From Streptomyces sp. SCL15-4 (GTDB lineage: Bacteria > Actinomycetota > Actinomycetes > Streptomycetales > Streptomycetaceae): 64,000 nt of DNA. The DNA lies in contig NZ_JAOBTQ010000001.1 of assembly GCF_033366695.1 (NCBI RefSeq), forward strand, positions 1,550,001 to 1,614,000, written 5' to 3'. Shown here in pieces: positions 31,759-40,433 of this stretch. Under the pieces are notes generated by a model, which saw only the letters and a list, made by a program, of their open reading frames with translations, did no database searches and was not told the DNA's origin. How positions within the stretch are numbered: position 1 is the stretch's first letter; each line of letters starts with the position of its first letter. The position numbers were made by a program, and so were the translations under genes.

Positions 31759-34227
31759 TCATCCGGCCGGGGCACTTCCCTCGGCTGGGCCGGTACCGGG
31801 CGTGCCGTCCGGCGCGGGCGCGTGGGCGCGGGCCTGAGGTATGGGGGCGGGGGCCGGGGGTTGTCCGGCGGTGGTGTGCTCCGAGCCCATGTGGTGGCGG
31901 GCTGTGTGCCGGGGAGCCGTGTGGTCCGGGGTGGCGGGTTCCGGTGCCGTGTGGCGCGGGCCCATGTGGTCCGCGGCCATGTCGGGTGCGCCCATGGGAG
32001 GCGGGCCCGTGTGGTCGGCGGCCATGTGGCGAGCGTCCGTGTGGCGGGAGTCCGTGTGTGCGGCATCCATAGGCGAGGCGTCCGTGTGGGCCGGAGCCAT
32101 GTGTCCGTACGCCGTATGGGCATACGCCGGTTCCCCGTAGGCCCGGTACGAGGCGCCGTCCCTCCTCGGCTCCTCGTAGGCCTCTCCTCCACGCCTCGGC
32201 TCCTCGTACGCCGCCCGCTCGCGCCTCGGCTCCTCGTACGCCGGCCCGCCGTGGCCCGGCGGTTCCTGTCGCGGCTCCTCGTGGCCGGACTCCAGTTGCT
32301 GCTGGGCCTCGGCGAGTCCGACGCCGCGCTGGAAGGCGGCCATCAGGCCGGGGTCGTGGCCGGTGACGGTGCCGGCGGCCTGACGGGGGGCCGGGCCGCC
32401 GCGCAGTTGGGGCGCGATGTGCTCCTGGGCGCGTCTGCGGGGCAGTTGGGGCTTTTCGACCATGATGTCGCGCACCATGCCGGCGCGCGGGACGGGCAGG
32501 ATGCCCGTGCGGGCCTCCACCACCGGCCGGTCCCCGGCGCTGACGCCGGGCACGGCATCGGCGGGGGTGGGACGCGCCGCACGGGTGCCGCGCACGGGCA
32601 GCGGGGGCAGGGCGCCGTCTTCGTGGCCTCCGCGTGTGCCGTCCTCGGAGTCACGCCGCCCCGATTCGCACTGCGCGTGCCGCCGTCGCCCGGCCTCCTG
32701 AGCCCGTGCGCCGCCGTTCCCGTCCTCGGAGCCGTCAGCCGCGCCGGTTTCCCATCCGGCTCCGGTTCCGGTTCCGGTGCCGCTGGTCCCAGGGTCCCCG
32801 GCCCCGGTCTCCGTACCGGCCACGGGCGCGGAACCGTTCCCGGCCTCGCCGCCGCCGTTCCCGGTACCCGGCTCGGCCGTCCCCCCGCCCGCCCCTCCGG
32901 GCAGGGGCACGGACACCGGCAGCAGCGGCGGCGCGACAAGAGCGGCCTCCGCGCCCTCGCCCGTGTCCGTGCCCTGTCCAGCCGCGGCGCCTTCGCCCGT
33001 GTCCGTGCCCGGCCCGTCCTGGGACTGCCCCAACAGGGCCTGCGGGACGACGAGTACGGCCTGCACACCGCCGTAGATGTTGGTCTGCAGCCGCACCTGG
33101 ATGCCGTGCCGGCGGGCGAGCTGGGAGACGACGTAGAGACCGATGCGACCGTCGGCCAGCAGGCTGGCGACGTTGACCTGGTCGGGGTCGGCGAGCAGGG
33201 CGTTCATCCGGTTCTGCTCGGTGACGGGCATGCCCAGCCCTCGGTCCTCGACCTCCACGGCGCACCCGGAGGTGACGAAGCCGGCGCGGAGCAGCACCTG
33301 CGTGTGCGGTGCGGAGAACACCGTGGCGTTCTCGACGAGTTCGGCGAGCAGGTGGATGACATCGGCGACGGCATGGCCGCGCAGTTCGCCGTCGACGGGC
33401 GGCACGAGCCTGACCCGGGAGTACTGCTCGACCTCGGCGATGGCGGAGCGCAGCACCTCGGTCATGCTGACCGGGTTGCTCCACTGGCGGCGGGAGACGG
33501 CGCCGCCGAGCACGGCGAGGTTCTCGGCGTGCCGGCGGATCCGCGTGGCCAGGTGGTCCACGTGGAAGAGGCCCTTGAGCAGGTCGGGGTCCTCGATGTC
33601 GTTCTCCAGGTCGTCGAGGATCGAGATCTCCCGGTGCACGAGGGACTGGAGCCGGCGCGCGAGGTTGACGAACACCTCCAGTTTCTGTTCGCTGCCCGTC
33701 CTGCTGGAGAGCTGGGAGGCCCGTACGACGGCGGTGACGGCGCCGTCGTGGGCGCGGGCCAGGTCGGCGGCGAGCAGCTCGAAGTCGTCGGCGTCGGCGG
33801 GCGGCCGGTGGTGCCGGCCGCGCTGTGGCGGGGTCTCGCCCTGCCGGAGCGCGTCGACCAGGGCGTGCAGGTCGGCTTCGCCGCGCACGGCGGTGCGCCT
33901 GAGGGCGTCGAGGCGGTCGGCGACCGAGCGGGCGGCGCGGTCGGCGGCCACGGCGGCGATCAGGATGCCGGCGACGGCCAGGCCGGCCGCCCCGGCGACC
34001 ATGGCCCACAGCAGGGGACCGGTGCGCGCGCCGGCGGAGCGGACGGTGAACAGCACCGCGGCGCCGGAGCCGAGCGCGACCGCGAGGGGCGGCAGGACGG
34101 CGAGCCGCATCAGCTGGGGCCGTATGCGCGTCTCGGACAGCGCGGGAGCGGGACGGGCGGCCGGTCGCCCGTGCCGGCCGCCCTCGCGGCGGTCGGCGTG
34201 GGCGGCCGCTGCTCGGAGGTGAGACAT
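31759..34227 (-). CDS. cvnA: conservon sensor-kinase-like protein CvnA with His/Met-rich tail
   Basis: An 822-residue membrane protein. Two membrane segments lie near residues 40-63 and 70-95 (VLPPLAVALGSGAAVLFTV; LLWAMVAGAAGLAVAGILI). A dimerisation-like helical region follows, then a histidine-kinase ATPase domain with N-box HLLAELVENATVFSAPHTQ, G1 VEVEDRGLGMPV and G2 region DGRIGLYVVSQLARRHG. The tail from about 440 on is long and low-complexity, with three YEEPRR repeats (~664-690) and then a segment (703-784) with 14 His and 7 Met. ATG 34227 begins MSHLRAAAAHAD. It is the first gene of the operon. Confidence 0.9.
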   Translation of the reverse strand: MSHLRAAAAHADRREGGRHGRPAARPAPALSETRIRPQLMRLAVLPPLAVALGSGAAVLFTVRSAGARTGPLLWAMVAGAAGLAVAGILIAAVAADRAARSVADRLDALRRTAVRGEADLHALVDALRQGETPPQRGRHHRPPADADDFELLAADLARAHDGAVTAVVRASQLSSRTGSEQKLEVFVNLARRLQSLVHREISILDDLENDIEDPDLLKGLFHVDHLATRIRRHAENLAVLGGAVSRRQWSNPVSMTEVLRSAIAEVEQYSRVRLVPPVDGELRGHAVADVIHLLAELVENATVFSAPHTQVLLRAGFVTSGCAVEVEDRGLGMPVTEQNRMNALLADPDQVNVASLLADGRIGLYVVSQLARRHGIQVRLQTNIYGGVQAVLVVPQALLGQSQDGPGTDTGEGAAAGQGTDTGEGAEAALVAPPLLPVSVPLPGGAGGGTAEPGTGNGGGEAGNGSAPVAGTETGAGDPGTSGTGTGTGAGWETGAADGSEDGNGGARAQEAGRRRHAQCESGRRDSEDGTRGGHEDGALPPLPVRGTRAARPTPADAVPGVSAGDRPVVEARTGILPVPRAGMVRDIMVEKPQLPRRRAQEHIAPQLRGGPAPRQAAGTVTGHDPGLMAAFQRGVGLAEAQQQLESGHEEPRQEPPGHGGPAYEEPRRERAAYEEPRRGGEAYEEPRRDGASYRAYGEPAYAHTAYGHMAPAHTDASPMDAAHTDSRHTDARHMAADHTGPPPMGAPDMAADHMGPRHTAPEPATPDHTAPRHTARHHMGSEHTTAGQPPAPAPIPQARAHAPAPDGTPGTGPAEGSAPAG

Positions 34228-34709
34228 CTGCGTCCTCGTACGGGTGCGTCGGGCCTGGGGTCCTCGTGCGGTGCGCGCCGCGGGCATGGGTCGATGCGGG
34301 CGCGCGCGATCGCGGCGTCGGCCGACGGGACCGGCGGATCCGGCCGCGTGTCACCCGACGGACACTCACAGTAGTTGTCCGCGCATTCACCGTGGTGGGC
34401 AGTTCGCAAAGTCACCCGGGGAGCGTCCCGCTCTGGTATGAGGGGTCGTACGGCAGACCGACCGTCCGGCCGAGCGTCTCCCGGGCGGAACGAAAGAGAT
34501 CGATACGGCCTGGTCGGAAGCGGTCAGAAAAGACGAACGGGGGTGGCGAGCCGGATCGGCCCGCCACCCCCGCGAGGTGTGAACGTACGAACGTCAGTTT
34601 TCCTCGATCGTCCTGCCGAGGCGCCTTTCAGGAGGCGGCGACCTCCTCCGATGTCACGGAGAGTGGTTGCCTTGGCCTGGGATCGGCGGCACCGGATCCC
34701 CGGCTCCGC
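34228..34709. other. 482-bp gap upstream of cvnA, with terminator
   Basis: Apart from the hairpin at 34539-34571 there is no supported gene. A minus-strand frame starting near 34415 (MTLRTAHHGECADNYCECPS) runs into the cvnA start region, but its later part is Arg/Pro-rich and it lacks a ribosome site. The cvnA promoter must lie here; I cannot place it reliably. Confidence 0.4.
34539..34571 (-). terminator. terminator after the metallo-beta-lactamase-fold gene
   Basis: GGGGGTGGCG and CGCCACCCCC make a perfect 10-bp stem with a 13-base loop, about 140 bases beyond the stop of the minus-strand hydrolase and well upstream of cvnA. It separates the two transcription units. Confidence 0.65.
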
Positions 34710-35876
34710 TCAGTTCCGTACCGGCGGTTCGGCCACGAGTGCGCCGGCCGAGCGCCAGGTGCGCCGGACGTCGCCCGAGACGTGGCGCCACCATGCCTCC
34801 GCCGGCAGCTTCCCGGCGGGTTCGAAGGGTTCGCCGGGACGCGGCAGGGCGACCGCCTGGCCGGCGTCCTCGGCGACCTCCTTGGTCCACTCCCCCGGTT
34901 CCGCCCAGGGGTGCGGGGCCAGGTTGAACGTGCCCCAGTGGATCGGCAGCAGCGCCCCGTGCGGTGCTCCGCCCTGGAGGTCGAGGTGCGCGCGCAGGCC
35001 CTCCTCCGGGGTCATGTGGATGTCGGGCCAGAACTCGCTGTACGCCCCGATCTGGATCATCGTGGCGTCGAACGGCCCGTACGCGGCGCCGATGTCCTTG
35101 AAGCCGTCGAAGTAACCGGTGTCGCCGCTGTGGTATATCCGGTGCTCCTCGCCGGCGACGGTCCAGGACGCCCAGAGGGTGTGCTGGGTGTTGCGCAGGC
35201 CCCGGCCGCAGAAGTGGCGGGCCGGGGTGGCGGTGAGCGTGAGTCCGCCGATCCGGGTGGACTCGTGCCAGTCCAGTTCGCGCAGCCGGTCCGGGGAGAC
35301 GCCCCAGTGCTCCAGGTGGGCGCCGACCCCGAGCGGCACGGCGAACAGGGTGTCCGTGCCGGCCAGCGCCTTGATGGTGGGCAGGTCCAGGTGGTCGTAG
35401 TGGTCGTGCGAGATGACGACGACGTCGACCGGGCCGAGCGCGGCCAGCGGCAGCGGCACGGGATGCAGCCGCTTGGGGCCGGCGAACGGGAACGGGGAGC
35501 AGCGCTCGCCCCAGACGGGGTCGAACAGCACCCGGTGGCCGTCGATCTCGGCGAGCACGCTGGAGTGGCCCATCCAGGTCAGCCGCAGTCCGGTGGCGGG
35601 CGGCTCGGCGAGGTCGGCGAAGGTGGTGGGGTGCACCGGCACGGTGCCGCCGGGCGAGCGCAGCGGCCGGGTGTCCTTGTCCAGGAACACCTTCGCGAGG
35701 TCCAGCGCCGAGGCGCTCGGCCGGGTGCGGGCGGGGCCGCCGGGGTTCTGGAAGACACCGTCCCTGAAGTGCGGCGAGCGGCGGATGCGTGCCAGGCGGG
35801 CGCCGCCCGGGTCCGCGCCGAAGGCGGCGGGCCGCAGGGCGCGCGGCCCGGAGCCCGGAGAACGCAAACCGGTCAC
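34710..35876 (-). CDS. metallo-beta-lactamase-fold hydrolase (NAPE-PLD/UlaG-like)
   Basis: A 388-residue metallo-beta-lactamase-fold protein. The dinuclear zinc motif is VVISHDHYDHLDLPT (HxHxDH). Further ligands are His in TPARHFCGRG, Asp in YHSGDTGYFDGF and His in PIHWGTFNLAPHPW. The subgroup includes N-acyl-phosphatidylethanolamine phospholipase D and sugar-lactone-like hydrolases, so the substrate may be a phospholipid or lactone. No signal peptide is seen. GTG 35876 has GGAGG five bases upstream. Transcription is monocistronic. Confidence 0.9.
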   Translation of the reverse strand: MTGLRSPGSGPRALRPAAFGADPGGARLARIRRSPHFRDGVFQNPGGPARTRPSASALDLAKVFLDKDTRPLRSPGGTVPVHPTTFADLAEPPATGLRLTWMGHSSVLAEIDGHRVLFDPVWGERCSPFPFAGPKRLHPVPLPLAALGPVDVVVISHDHYDHLDLPTIKALAGTDTLFAVPLGVGAHLEHWGVSPDRLRELDWHESTRIGGLTLTATPARHFCGRGLRNTQHTLWASWTVAGEEHRIYHSGDTGYFDGFKDIGAAYGPFDATMIQIGAYSEFWPDIHMTPEEGLRAHLDLQGGAPHGALLPIHWGTFNLAPHPWAEPGEWTKEVAEDAGQAVALPRPGEPFEPAGKLPAEAWWRHVSGDVRRTWRSAGALVAEPPVRN

Positions 35877-36273
35877 GGTACCTCCCGGTGGAATGGGGTG
35901 AGGCCCCTATTATGGTCGGCCCCTCCGACAGTCCGGGCACGGCGGGGTGCCTCCCGCACACCTCGGCCGCCGAAAGCCCGTTCGGCGCCCGCCGGCTCCG
36001 GGGCCGGCCACCGGGACGACCGCCTGGACGGCGGGAGCCGCCGGGCGGAACGAGGCGAGAGAGCGCGAGGGTCGGCGGTTCGCGTGAGCGGGCCGGGTGC
36101 CGCGGCCGGCGGGGCCGGAGGTGCGGCCGACGCGCTGCCCGGGCGCGGGAACGGCCGGACGGCGGCCTCGTCCGTGAACCGGGCCCGGAACAGCGGGCGT
36201 TGGCCCGGCGACGGTGTGCGCCGGGCGCGTCCCGGGCCGCCCGTGCGGGCGGTCCGGGACGCGGCCGGCGGCG
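35877..36273. other. 397-bp gap, no gene seen
   Basis: I see no coding sequence. It holds the promoter of the metallo-beta-lactamase-fold gene near 35900 and, at the other end, the strong hairpin at 36226-36263. The frames crossing it are Arg/Gly-rich shadows without ribosome sites. Confidence 0.45.
36226..36263 (-). terminator. terminator of the SGNH hydrolase gene
   Basis: CGCGTCCCGGGCCGCCC pairs with GGGCGGTCCGGGACGCG over 17 bp (one G-T wobble) with a GTGC loop. It begins 11 bases after the stop codon on the minus strand. Confidence 0.75.
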
Positions 36274-37092
36274 TCAGGCCACGGAGGCGATGCGCATCTT
36301 GATGGCGTCCGGCGAGAGCGTGCCCTTGGCGGTCACGTGATCGCCGGAGGACTCGCCGCGCAGCCGGCGGCCGATCCACGGCACGAGGTACTCGCGCGCC
36401 CACTGCACGTCGTCGCGGCGGACCTCCAGCGTGCCCCGGGGCGGCAGCGGCGGCCACGGCTGCTCGGGGTCGGCCGGCACCTGAAGGCCGAGGACCTGTC
36501 CGGCCCGCAGCGCCACGCGCGTGTGCCCCTCGGGCGAGAGGTGCAGGCGGTCGCTGTCCCAGGCCCTGCGGTCCTGCACGGACTTCAGGGACCACAGGTC
36601 GAGCACGGGGCAGCCGTACCGGTCGGCGATGGCACGGACGTGGCCGTTGTAGGTGGCGATCTTGCCGCGCAGGTGCTTGAGCAGCGGCACGCCGCGGGTG
36701 TCGAAGCCGGTCGTCACCATCACCGTCCCGGCGGCCCCCGCGAGCCGGGCCACGGCGCGTTCGAAGCGCTCGGCCACCTCGTCGGGGTCGGTGCCCGGGC
36801 GGATGATGTCGTTGCCGCCCGCGCAGAAGGAGACCAGGTCGGGTGCCAGGTCGACGGCCTGCGGGACCTGGTCGGCCACGATCTGGTCCAGCAGCTTCCC
36901 GCGCACGGCGAGGTTGGCGTACCGGAAGTCGCCCTCGGGGCGCCGGTCGGCGAGCAGTACCGCGAACCGGTCGGCCCAGCCCACGAACGCCCCGTCCGGC
37001 CCGGGGTCGCCGACGCCCTCGGTGAAGCTGTCCCCCACCGCCACGTACGACCCGATCACTGATCTGCTGTCACTCTTCGAATCGTCTGCCAC
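36274..37092 (-). CDS. SGNH/GDSL hydrolase
   Basis: A 272-residue SGNH-family esterase/lipase-like protein. Block I is YVAVGDSFTEGVG (nucleophile Ser), block II has the Gly in RYANLAVRGK, block III is SFCAGGNDIIRPG (Asn) and block V is SDRLHLSPEGH (catalytic Asp and His). No signal peptide is evident, so it probably acts in the cytoplasm. The GTG start at 37092 has only a moderate ribosome site (GAAGG at long spacing). The natural ester is unknown. Confidence 0.9.
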   Translation of the reverse strand: MADDSKSDSRSVIGSYVAVGDSFTEGVGDPGPDGAFVGWADRFAVLLADRRPEGDFRYANLAVRGKLLDQIVADQVPQAVDLAPDLVSFCAGGNDIIRPGTDPDEVAERFERAVARLAGAAGTVMVTTGFDTRGVPLLKHLRGKIATYNGHVRAIADRYGCPVLDLWSLKSVQDRRAWDSDRLHLSPEGHTRVALRAGQVLGLQVPADPEQPWPPLPPRGTLEVRRDDVQWAREYLVPWIGRRLRGESSGDHVTAKGTLSPDAIKMRIASVA

Positions 37093-37235
37093 GTCGGACC
37101 ATGATTCACCTTCGGATGTGACCTACGCGACCGTAGGCCGGGGTTGACGAACGGTGAGATGAGCCACTCTTAAAGACTTCGTAATCCAGGAATAAAGGCG
37201 GACCGCACCAGAGGCGCCGACTGCGGGCATGAGGG

Positions 37236-39308
37236 TCACACGCGGCGCAGCCGGACAACCGTCGCGTCCAGGTCGCCCTTGAGGTCCGTGCGCAGTCCGT
37301 GGTGCAGCAGCACCGCGCCCCGGTGCACTTCGCCGGTTTCGCGGCATGCGTACGAGGCCGCCGGGTCGAGTCCGCGCAGCCGCACCGCCGGGGACGGCTC
37401 GCCGTGGTGCTGCGCCTGGAGCCAGGCGAGGACGACGGTCTCCTCGCCCCGGAGGTACTGCACGGCGCTCAGGCCGCCCGTCGGGGGCCGCAGCCGGTAC
37501 AGCTCGCCGTGCTGCACGAGCGGGCGGATCTCCTTGTACAGCTCCACCCACCGGCGGGCCTCGGCCAGTTCCTCCGCGCTCCACCGCGTCAGGTCGCCGC
37601 CGATGCCGAGGACGCCGGCCATGGCGCTGACGAACCGGAACCGCAGCGAGCTGGACCGCCCGTTGAGCTGGGTGTTGGGGCTGTCGGTGACCCAGGCGGC
37701 CATCACGCGCGCGGGATGGATCTGGCTGAAGCCGTGCTGGATGGCGAGCCGGTCCAGCGGGTCGGTGTTGTCGGAGGTCCACACCTGGTCGGTGCGGCCG
37801 AGCACGCCGAGGTCGATCCGGCCGCCGCCGCCCGAGCAGGACTCGAAGGCGACCCGGGGATGCGCGGCCCGCAGCCGGTCCAGCAGGTCGTACAGGGCGC
37901 GCACGTGGTCCACCCACAGGCGCTGCGGGTAGGGCTCCCCGGGCCAGCCGGCGTCGGTGAAGCAGCGGTTGAAGTCCCACTTCACATAGTCGATCGGGGC
38001 GCTGGAGAGCAGGGTGTCCAGCCGGTCCCACAGATACCGCCGGACATCCTCGCGGGCGAGGTTGAGGACGAGCTGGTGGCGCAGCTCCGTGCGCCTCCTG
38101 CCGGGATGGTGCTGCACCCAGTCGGGGTGGGCGCGGTACAGCTCGCTGTCCGGGTTGACCATTTCGGGCTCGACCCAGATCCCGAACCGCATGCCGAGGT
38201 CGTGCACATGGTCGGCGAGGGGTTTCAGGCCGTGCGGGAAGCGGTCGGGGTTGGGCGTCCAATCGCCGAGGCCGGCGCGGTCGCTGGTGCGTGCGCCGAA
38301 CCAGCCGTCGTCCACCACGAACAGCTCGACGCCGATCCCGGCGGCGCGGCGGGCGAGGGCGGCCTGCCGCTCCTCGGAGATGTCGAAGTACGTCGCCTCC
38401 CAGGAGTTGAACAGCACGGGCCGGTCCCGGTCGGCGTCCGGGACGACGTACGCGCGCTGGTAGGCGTGCCAGGCGCGGCTCGCGCCGCCGAAGCCGCCGT
38501 CGCTCCACAGGCCCGCGAAGACGGGCGTGGTGTACGACTGTCCGGGCGCCAGGAGCAGCAGGCCCGAGTCGTCGTGTCCGGCGCCGCCGGTGATCTGCAC
38601 GCGCGCGTCCGGGAGCTGGGCGACCGCGATGCGCCAGGAGCCGGACCAGCCGAGCGCGCAGCCGTAGACCTCGCCGCGCTCCTCGGTGGCGTCGGTGTCG
38701 AGGGCGACCCAGGGCAGGTGCTGGTGGCCGGTGTGGCCGCGGCGGCTACCGATGACCTTCTCGCCGTAGGTGAGGGGGGCGGTGGTGAGCCGGGACTCGG
38801 CGGCCCACCGGCCGTGCAGCTGGGACAGCCGCCAGCCCTCGCGGTCGGGCAGCGTCCAGGTGGCCGCGTCGGCGCGCAGCAGCTCCACGGGCGCGGGGCC
38901 GTCGTTGGCGACGGTCGCCCAGCGTTCGACCACGTCGCCGCGCATCCGGTAGTGCAGGACGACGCCGAGGCCGTCGTCGTCGAAGCGCAGCCGCAGTGTG
39001 CCGTCCCCGACGGCGTACGACACGAAGCGCCACTCGGTGCCGCGCCGCCGCTCGGTGCGGACGGACAGGGCGGGGCGGACGAAGCGGAGGCCGCCTTCGA
39101 CGGGGTACTCCTCGCGGCCGTCGAGCGGGGACTCGAAGGGCCAGGGGCCGGGCAGCGGGCGGGCCGCCAGCGCCTCGGCGTCGGCGAGCGCGATCCGTGG
39201 CCCCCAGTGCAGGTGGAGCAGTTCGTCGGCGTCGGTCAGACGCAGGGCGTAGCTGCTGGCCGGACCCGACAGCAGCCAGGTGCGTCCGTCTTCGGCGATG
39301 TCCACCAT
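37236..39308 (-). CDS. alpha-galactosidase, GH36
   Basis: A 690-residue GH36 alpha-galactosidase. It has an N-terminal beta-sandwich (DELLHLHWGPRIALADAEAL to LPWVALDTD), a TIM barrel with VELFVVDDGWFGARTSDRAG and FGIWVEPEMVNPDSELYR, the nucleophile Asp in YVKWDFNRCFTD and the acid/base Asp in QVWTSDNTDPLDRLAIQHG. A small C-terminal beta domain ends it. No signal peptide is present, so it hydrolyses imported galactosides such as raffinose or melibiose. ATG 39308 has TGAGG six bases upstream and fits homologues better than 39341. It is divergent from the tyrosine phosphatase. Confidence 0.95.
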   Translation of the reverse strand: MVDIAEDGRTWLLSGPASSYALRLTDADELLHLHWGPRIALADAEALAARPLPGPWPFESPLDGREEYPVEGGLRFVRPALSVRTERRRGTEWRFVSYAVGDGTLRLRFDDDGLGVVLHYRMRGDVVERWATVANDGPAPVELLRADAATWTLPDREGWRLSQLHGRWAAESRLTTAPLTYGEKVIGSRRGHTGHQHLPWVALDTDATEERGEVYGCALGWSGSWRIAVAQLPDARVQITGGAGHDDSGLLLLAPGQSYTTPVFAGLWSDGGFGGASRAWHAYQRAYVVPDADRDRPVLFNSWEATYFDISEERQAALARRAAGIGVELFVVDDGWFGARTSDRAGLGDWTPNPDRFPHGLKPLADHVHDLGMRFGIWVEPEMVNPDSELYRAHPDWVQHHPGRRRTELRHQLVLNLAREDVRRYLWDRLDTLLSSAPIDYVKWDFNRCFTDAGWPGEPYPQRLWVDHVRALYDLLDRLRAAHPRVAFESCSGGGGRIDLGVLGRTDQVWTSDNTDPLDRLAIQHGFSQIHPARVMAAWVTDSPNTQLNGRSSSLRFRFVSAMAGVLGIGGDLTRWSAEELAEARRWVELYKEIRPLVQHGELYRLRPPTGGLSAVQYLRGEETVVLAWLQAQHHGEPSPAVRLRGLDPAASYACRETGEVHRGAVLLHHGLRTDLKGDLDATVVRLRRV

Positions 39309-39383
39309 CGAGACCTCACAGGTGTCAACAGATTCGCGCAAGTCCCGACATCATCAAGGGCCGCGGGCCCGTCTGACAATGCC

Positions 39384-39392
39384 TGTGGATAA
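39384..39392 (-). other. single consensus DnaA-box-like 9-mer
   Basis: The minus strand reads TTATCCACA, the E. coli DnaA-box consensus, in the short gap between the divergent alpha-galactosidase and phosphatase genes. One box is not an origin. It could bind DnaA as a regulator or be chance. Confidence 0.3.
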
Positions 39393-39481
39393 CTCATTGC
39401 CCGAGGAAATCGATGCCGTATGGTCGACTTCAGTGCCCGCCGGCGAGCCGCGACGGCGGGGAACGACCGGGAGGAGCCCCC

Positions 39482-40279
39482 GTGACGCAGCAGGTCCCGT
39501 CGACCGAGCCGGAGCTGGCAGGAGTGCGCAATTTCCGTGACGTGGGCGGGCTGCCGACCGTGGACGGACGGCGGGTGCGGCACGGAGTGCTGTTCCGCAG
39601 CGGGCATCTCGCGCACGCGACGGAGGACGACGCGGCCTTCCTCGCCTCCCTGGGGCTGCACACGATCTTCGACTTCCGCAACGCGGCCGACCAGAAGCTG
39701 GAGGGCCCGGACGTCGAGCTGCCCGGCGTGCGCAATGTGAACCTGCCGCTGAGCGACCCGGCGGACGGCGCCGAGTTCTGGAAGATGGTCCGCGACGGCG
39801 ACCTCGACCAGCTGCGCGCGATCCTCTCCGACGGCAGGGGCGCGGCCCGGATGACCGAGTCCTACCGGAGGATGGTCAAGGAGCGCACCGCCGAGCACTC
39901 CCGGGTGCTGCACGCGCTCGCCGACGACAGCGTCCCGGCGCTGATGCACTGCGCGGCCGGCAAGGACCGCGCGGGCGTGTCCATCGCCGTCACGCTGCTC
40001 GCGCTGGGCGTGGAGCGCGAGGCGATCGTCGCCGACTATCTGGAGTCCAACGCCAAGCACCGGCGCTACAAGGTCCGGCGCAGCGGCAGCGCGGAGACGG
40101 CGTACACGCCCGAGGTGATGGAGCTGCTCGACCCGCTCTTCGACGCCCGGGCCGAGTATCTTCAGGCGGCGTTCGCGAGCATCGAGGAGAACTGGGGCGA
40201 CGTCGAGACGTATCTGGCGCGGGGCCTGGGGCTCACGCCCGAGGCGCGTGAGCGGCTGCGCGAACGCCTGCTGGACTGA
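39482..40279 (+). CDS. tyrosine-protein phosphatase (Tyr_phosphatase_3)
   Basis: A 265-residue phosphatase. The opening GVRNFRDVGGLPTVDGRRV is typical of the group. The catalytic P-loop is MHCAAGKDRAGVSIA (Cys-x5-Arg with the extra Lys-Asp seen in lipid/tyrosine phosphatases such as PtpB), and IFDFRNAADQKLEGP precedes it. Related actinobacterial enzymes dephosphorylate phosphotyrosine or phosphoinositides. GTG 39482 follows GGGAGGAG. No partner kinase is nearby. Confidence 0.93.
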   Translation: MTQQVPSTEPELAGVRNFRDVGGLPTVDGRRVRHGVLFRSGHLAHATEDDAAFLASLGLHTIFDFRNAADQKLEGPDVELPGVRNVNLPLSDPADGAEFWKMVRDGDLDQLRAILSDGRGAARMTESYRRMVKERTAEHSRVLHALADDSVPALMHCAAGKDRAGVSIAVTLLALGVEREAIVADYLESNAKHRRYKVRRSGSAETAYTPEVMELLDPLFDARAEYLQAAFASIEENWGDVETYLARGLGLTPEARERLRERLLD

Positions 40280-40310
40280 CGCCTGGCGGACCGCGGTGGC
40301 CGCGGGAAGG

Positions 40311-40433
40311 TCAGCTCTTGGCGCCCACCGCGAACAGCAGGTAGAGGAAGGCCGCCAGTACGTGCCCGAGGGCGATGTAGACGATCAGCCGGATCCACAG
40401 GGCGCGGGGAAACTTCTCCTCGAAGTTCGTCAT
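40311..40433 (-). CDS. 40-residue single-pass membrane protein (DUF6126-like)
   Basis: A tiny protein: MTNFEEKFPRALWIRLIVYI, then ALGHVLAAFLYLLFAVGAKS. It has one membrane segment covering about residues 15-36 with a charged N-terminus. I associate it with DUF6126, found in Streptomyces beside cupin-XRE regulators. Its ATG overlaps the regulator's stop (ATGA), so the two are co-translated and probably work together, for example as a membrane anchor or antagonist of the regulator (inference). Confidence 0.8.
   Translation of the reverse strand: MTNFEEKFPRALWIRLIVYIALGHVLAAFLYLLFAVGAKS

Noticed and set aside
34110..34415. Small frame upstream of and overlapping cvnA (MTLRTAHHGECADNYC...)
   Set aside because: The first 20 residues look protein-like, but the rest is Arg/Pro-rich, no ribosome site is present, and it overlaps the cvnA start in another frame.
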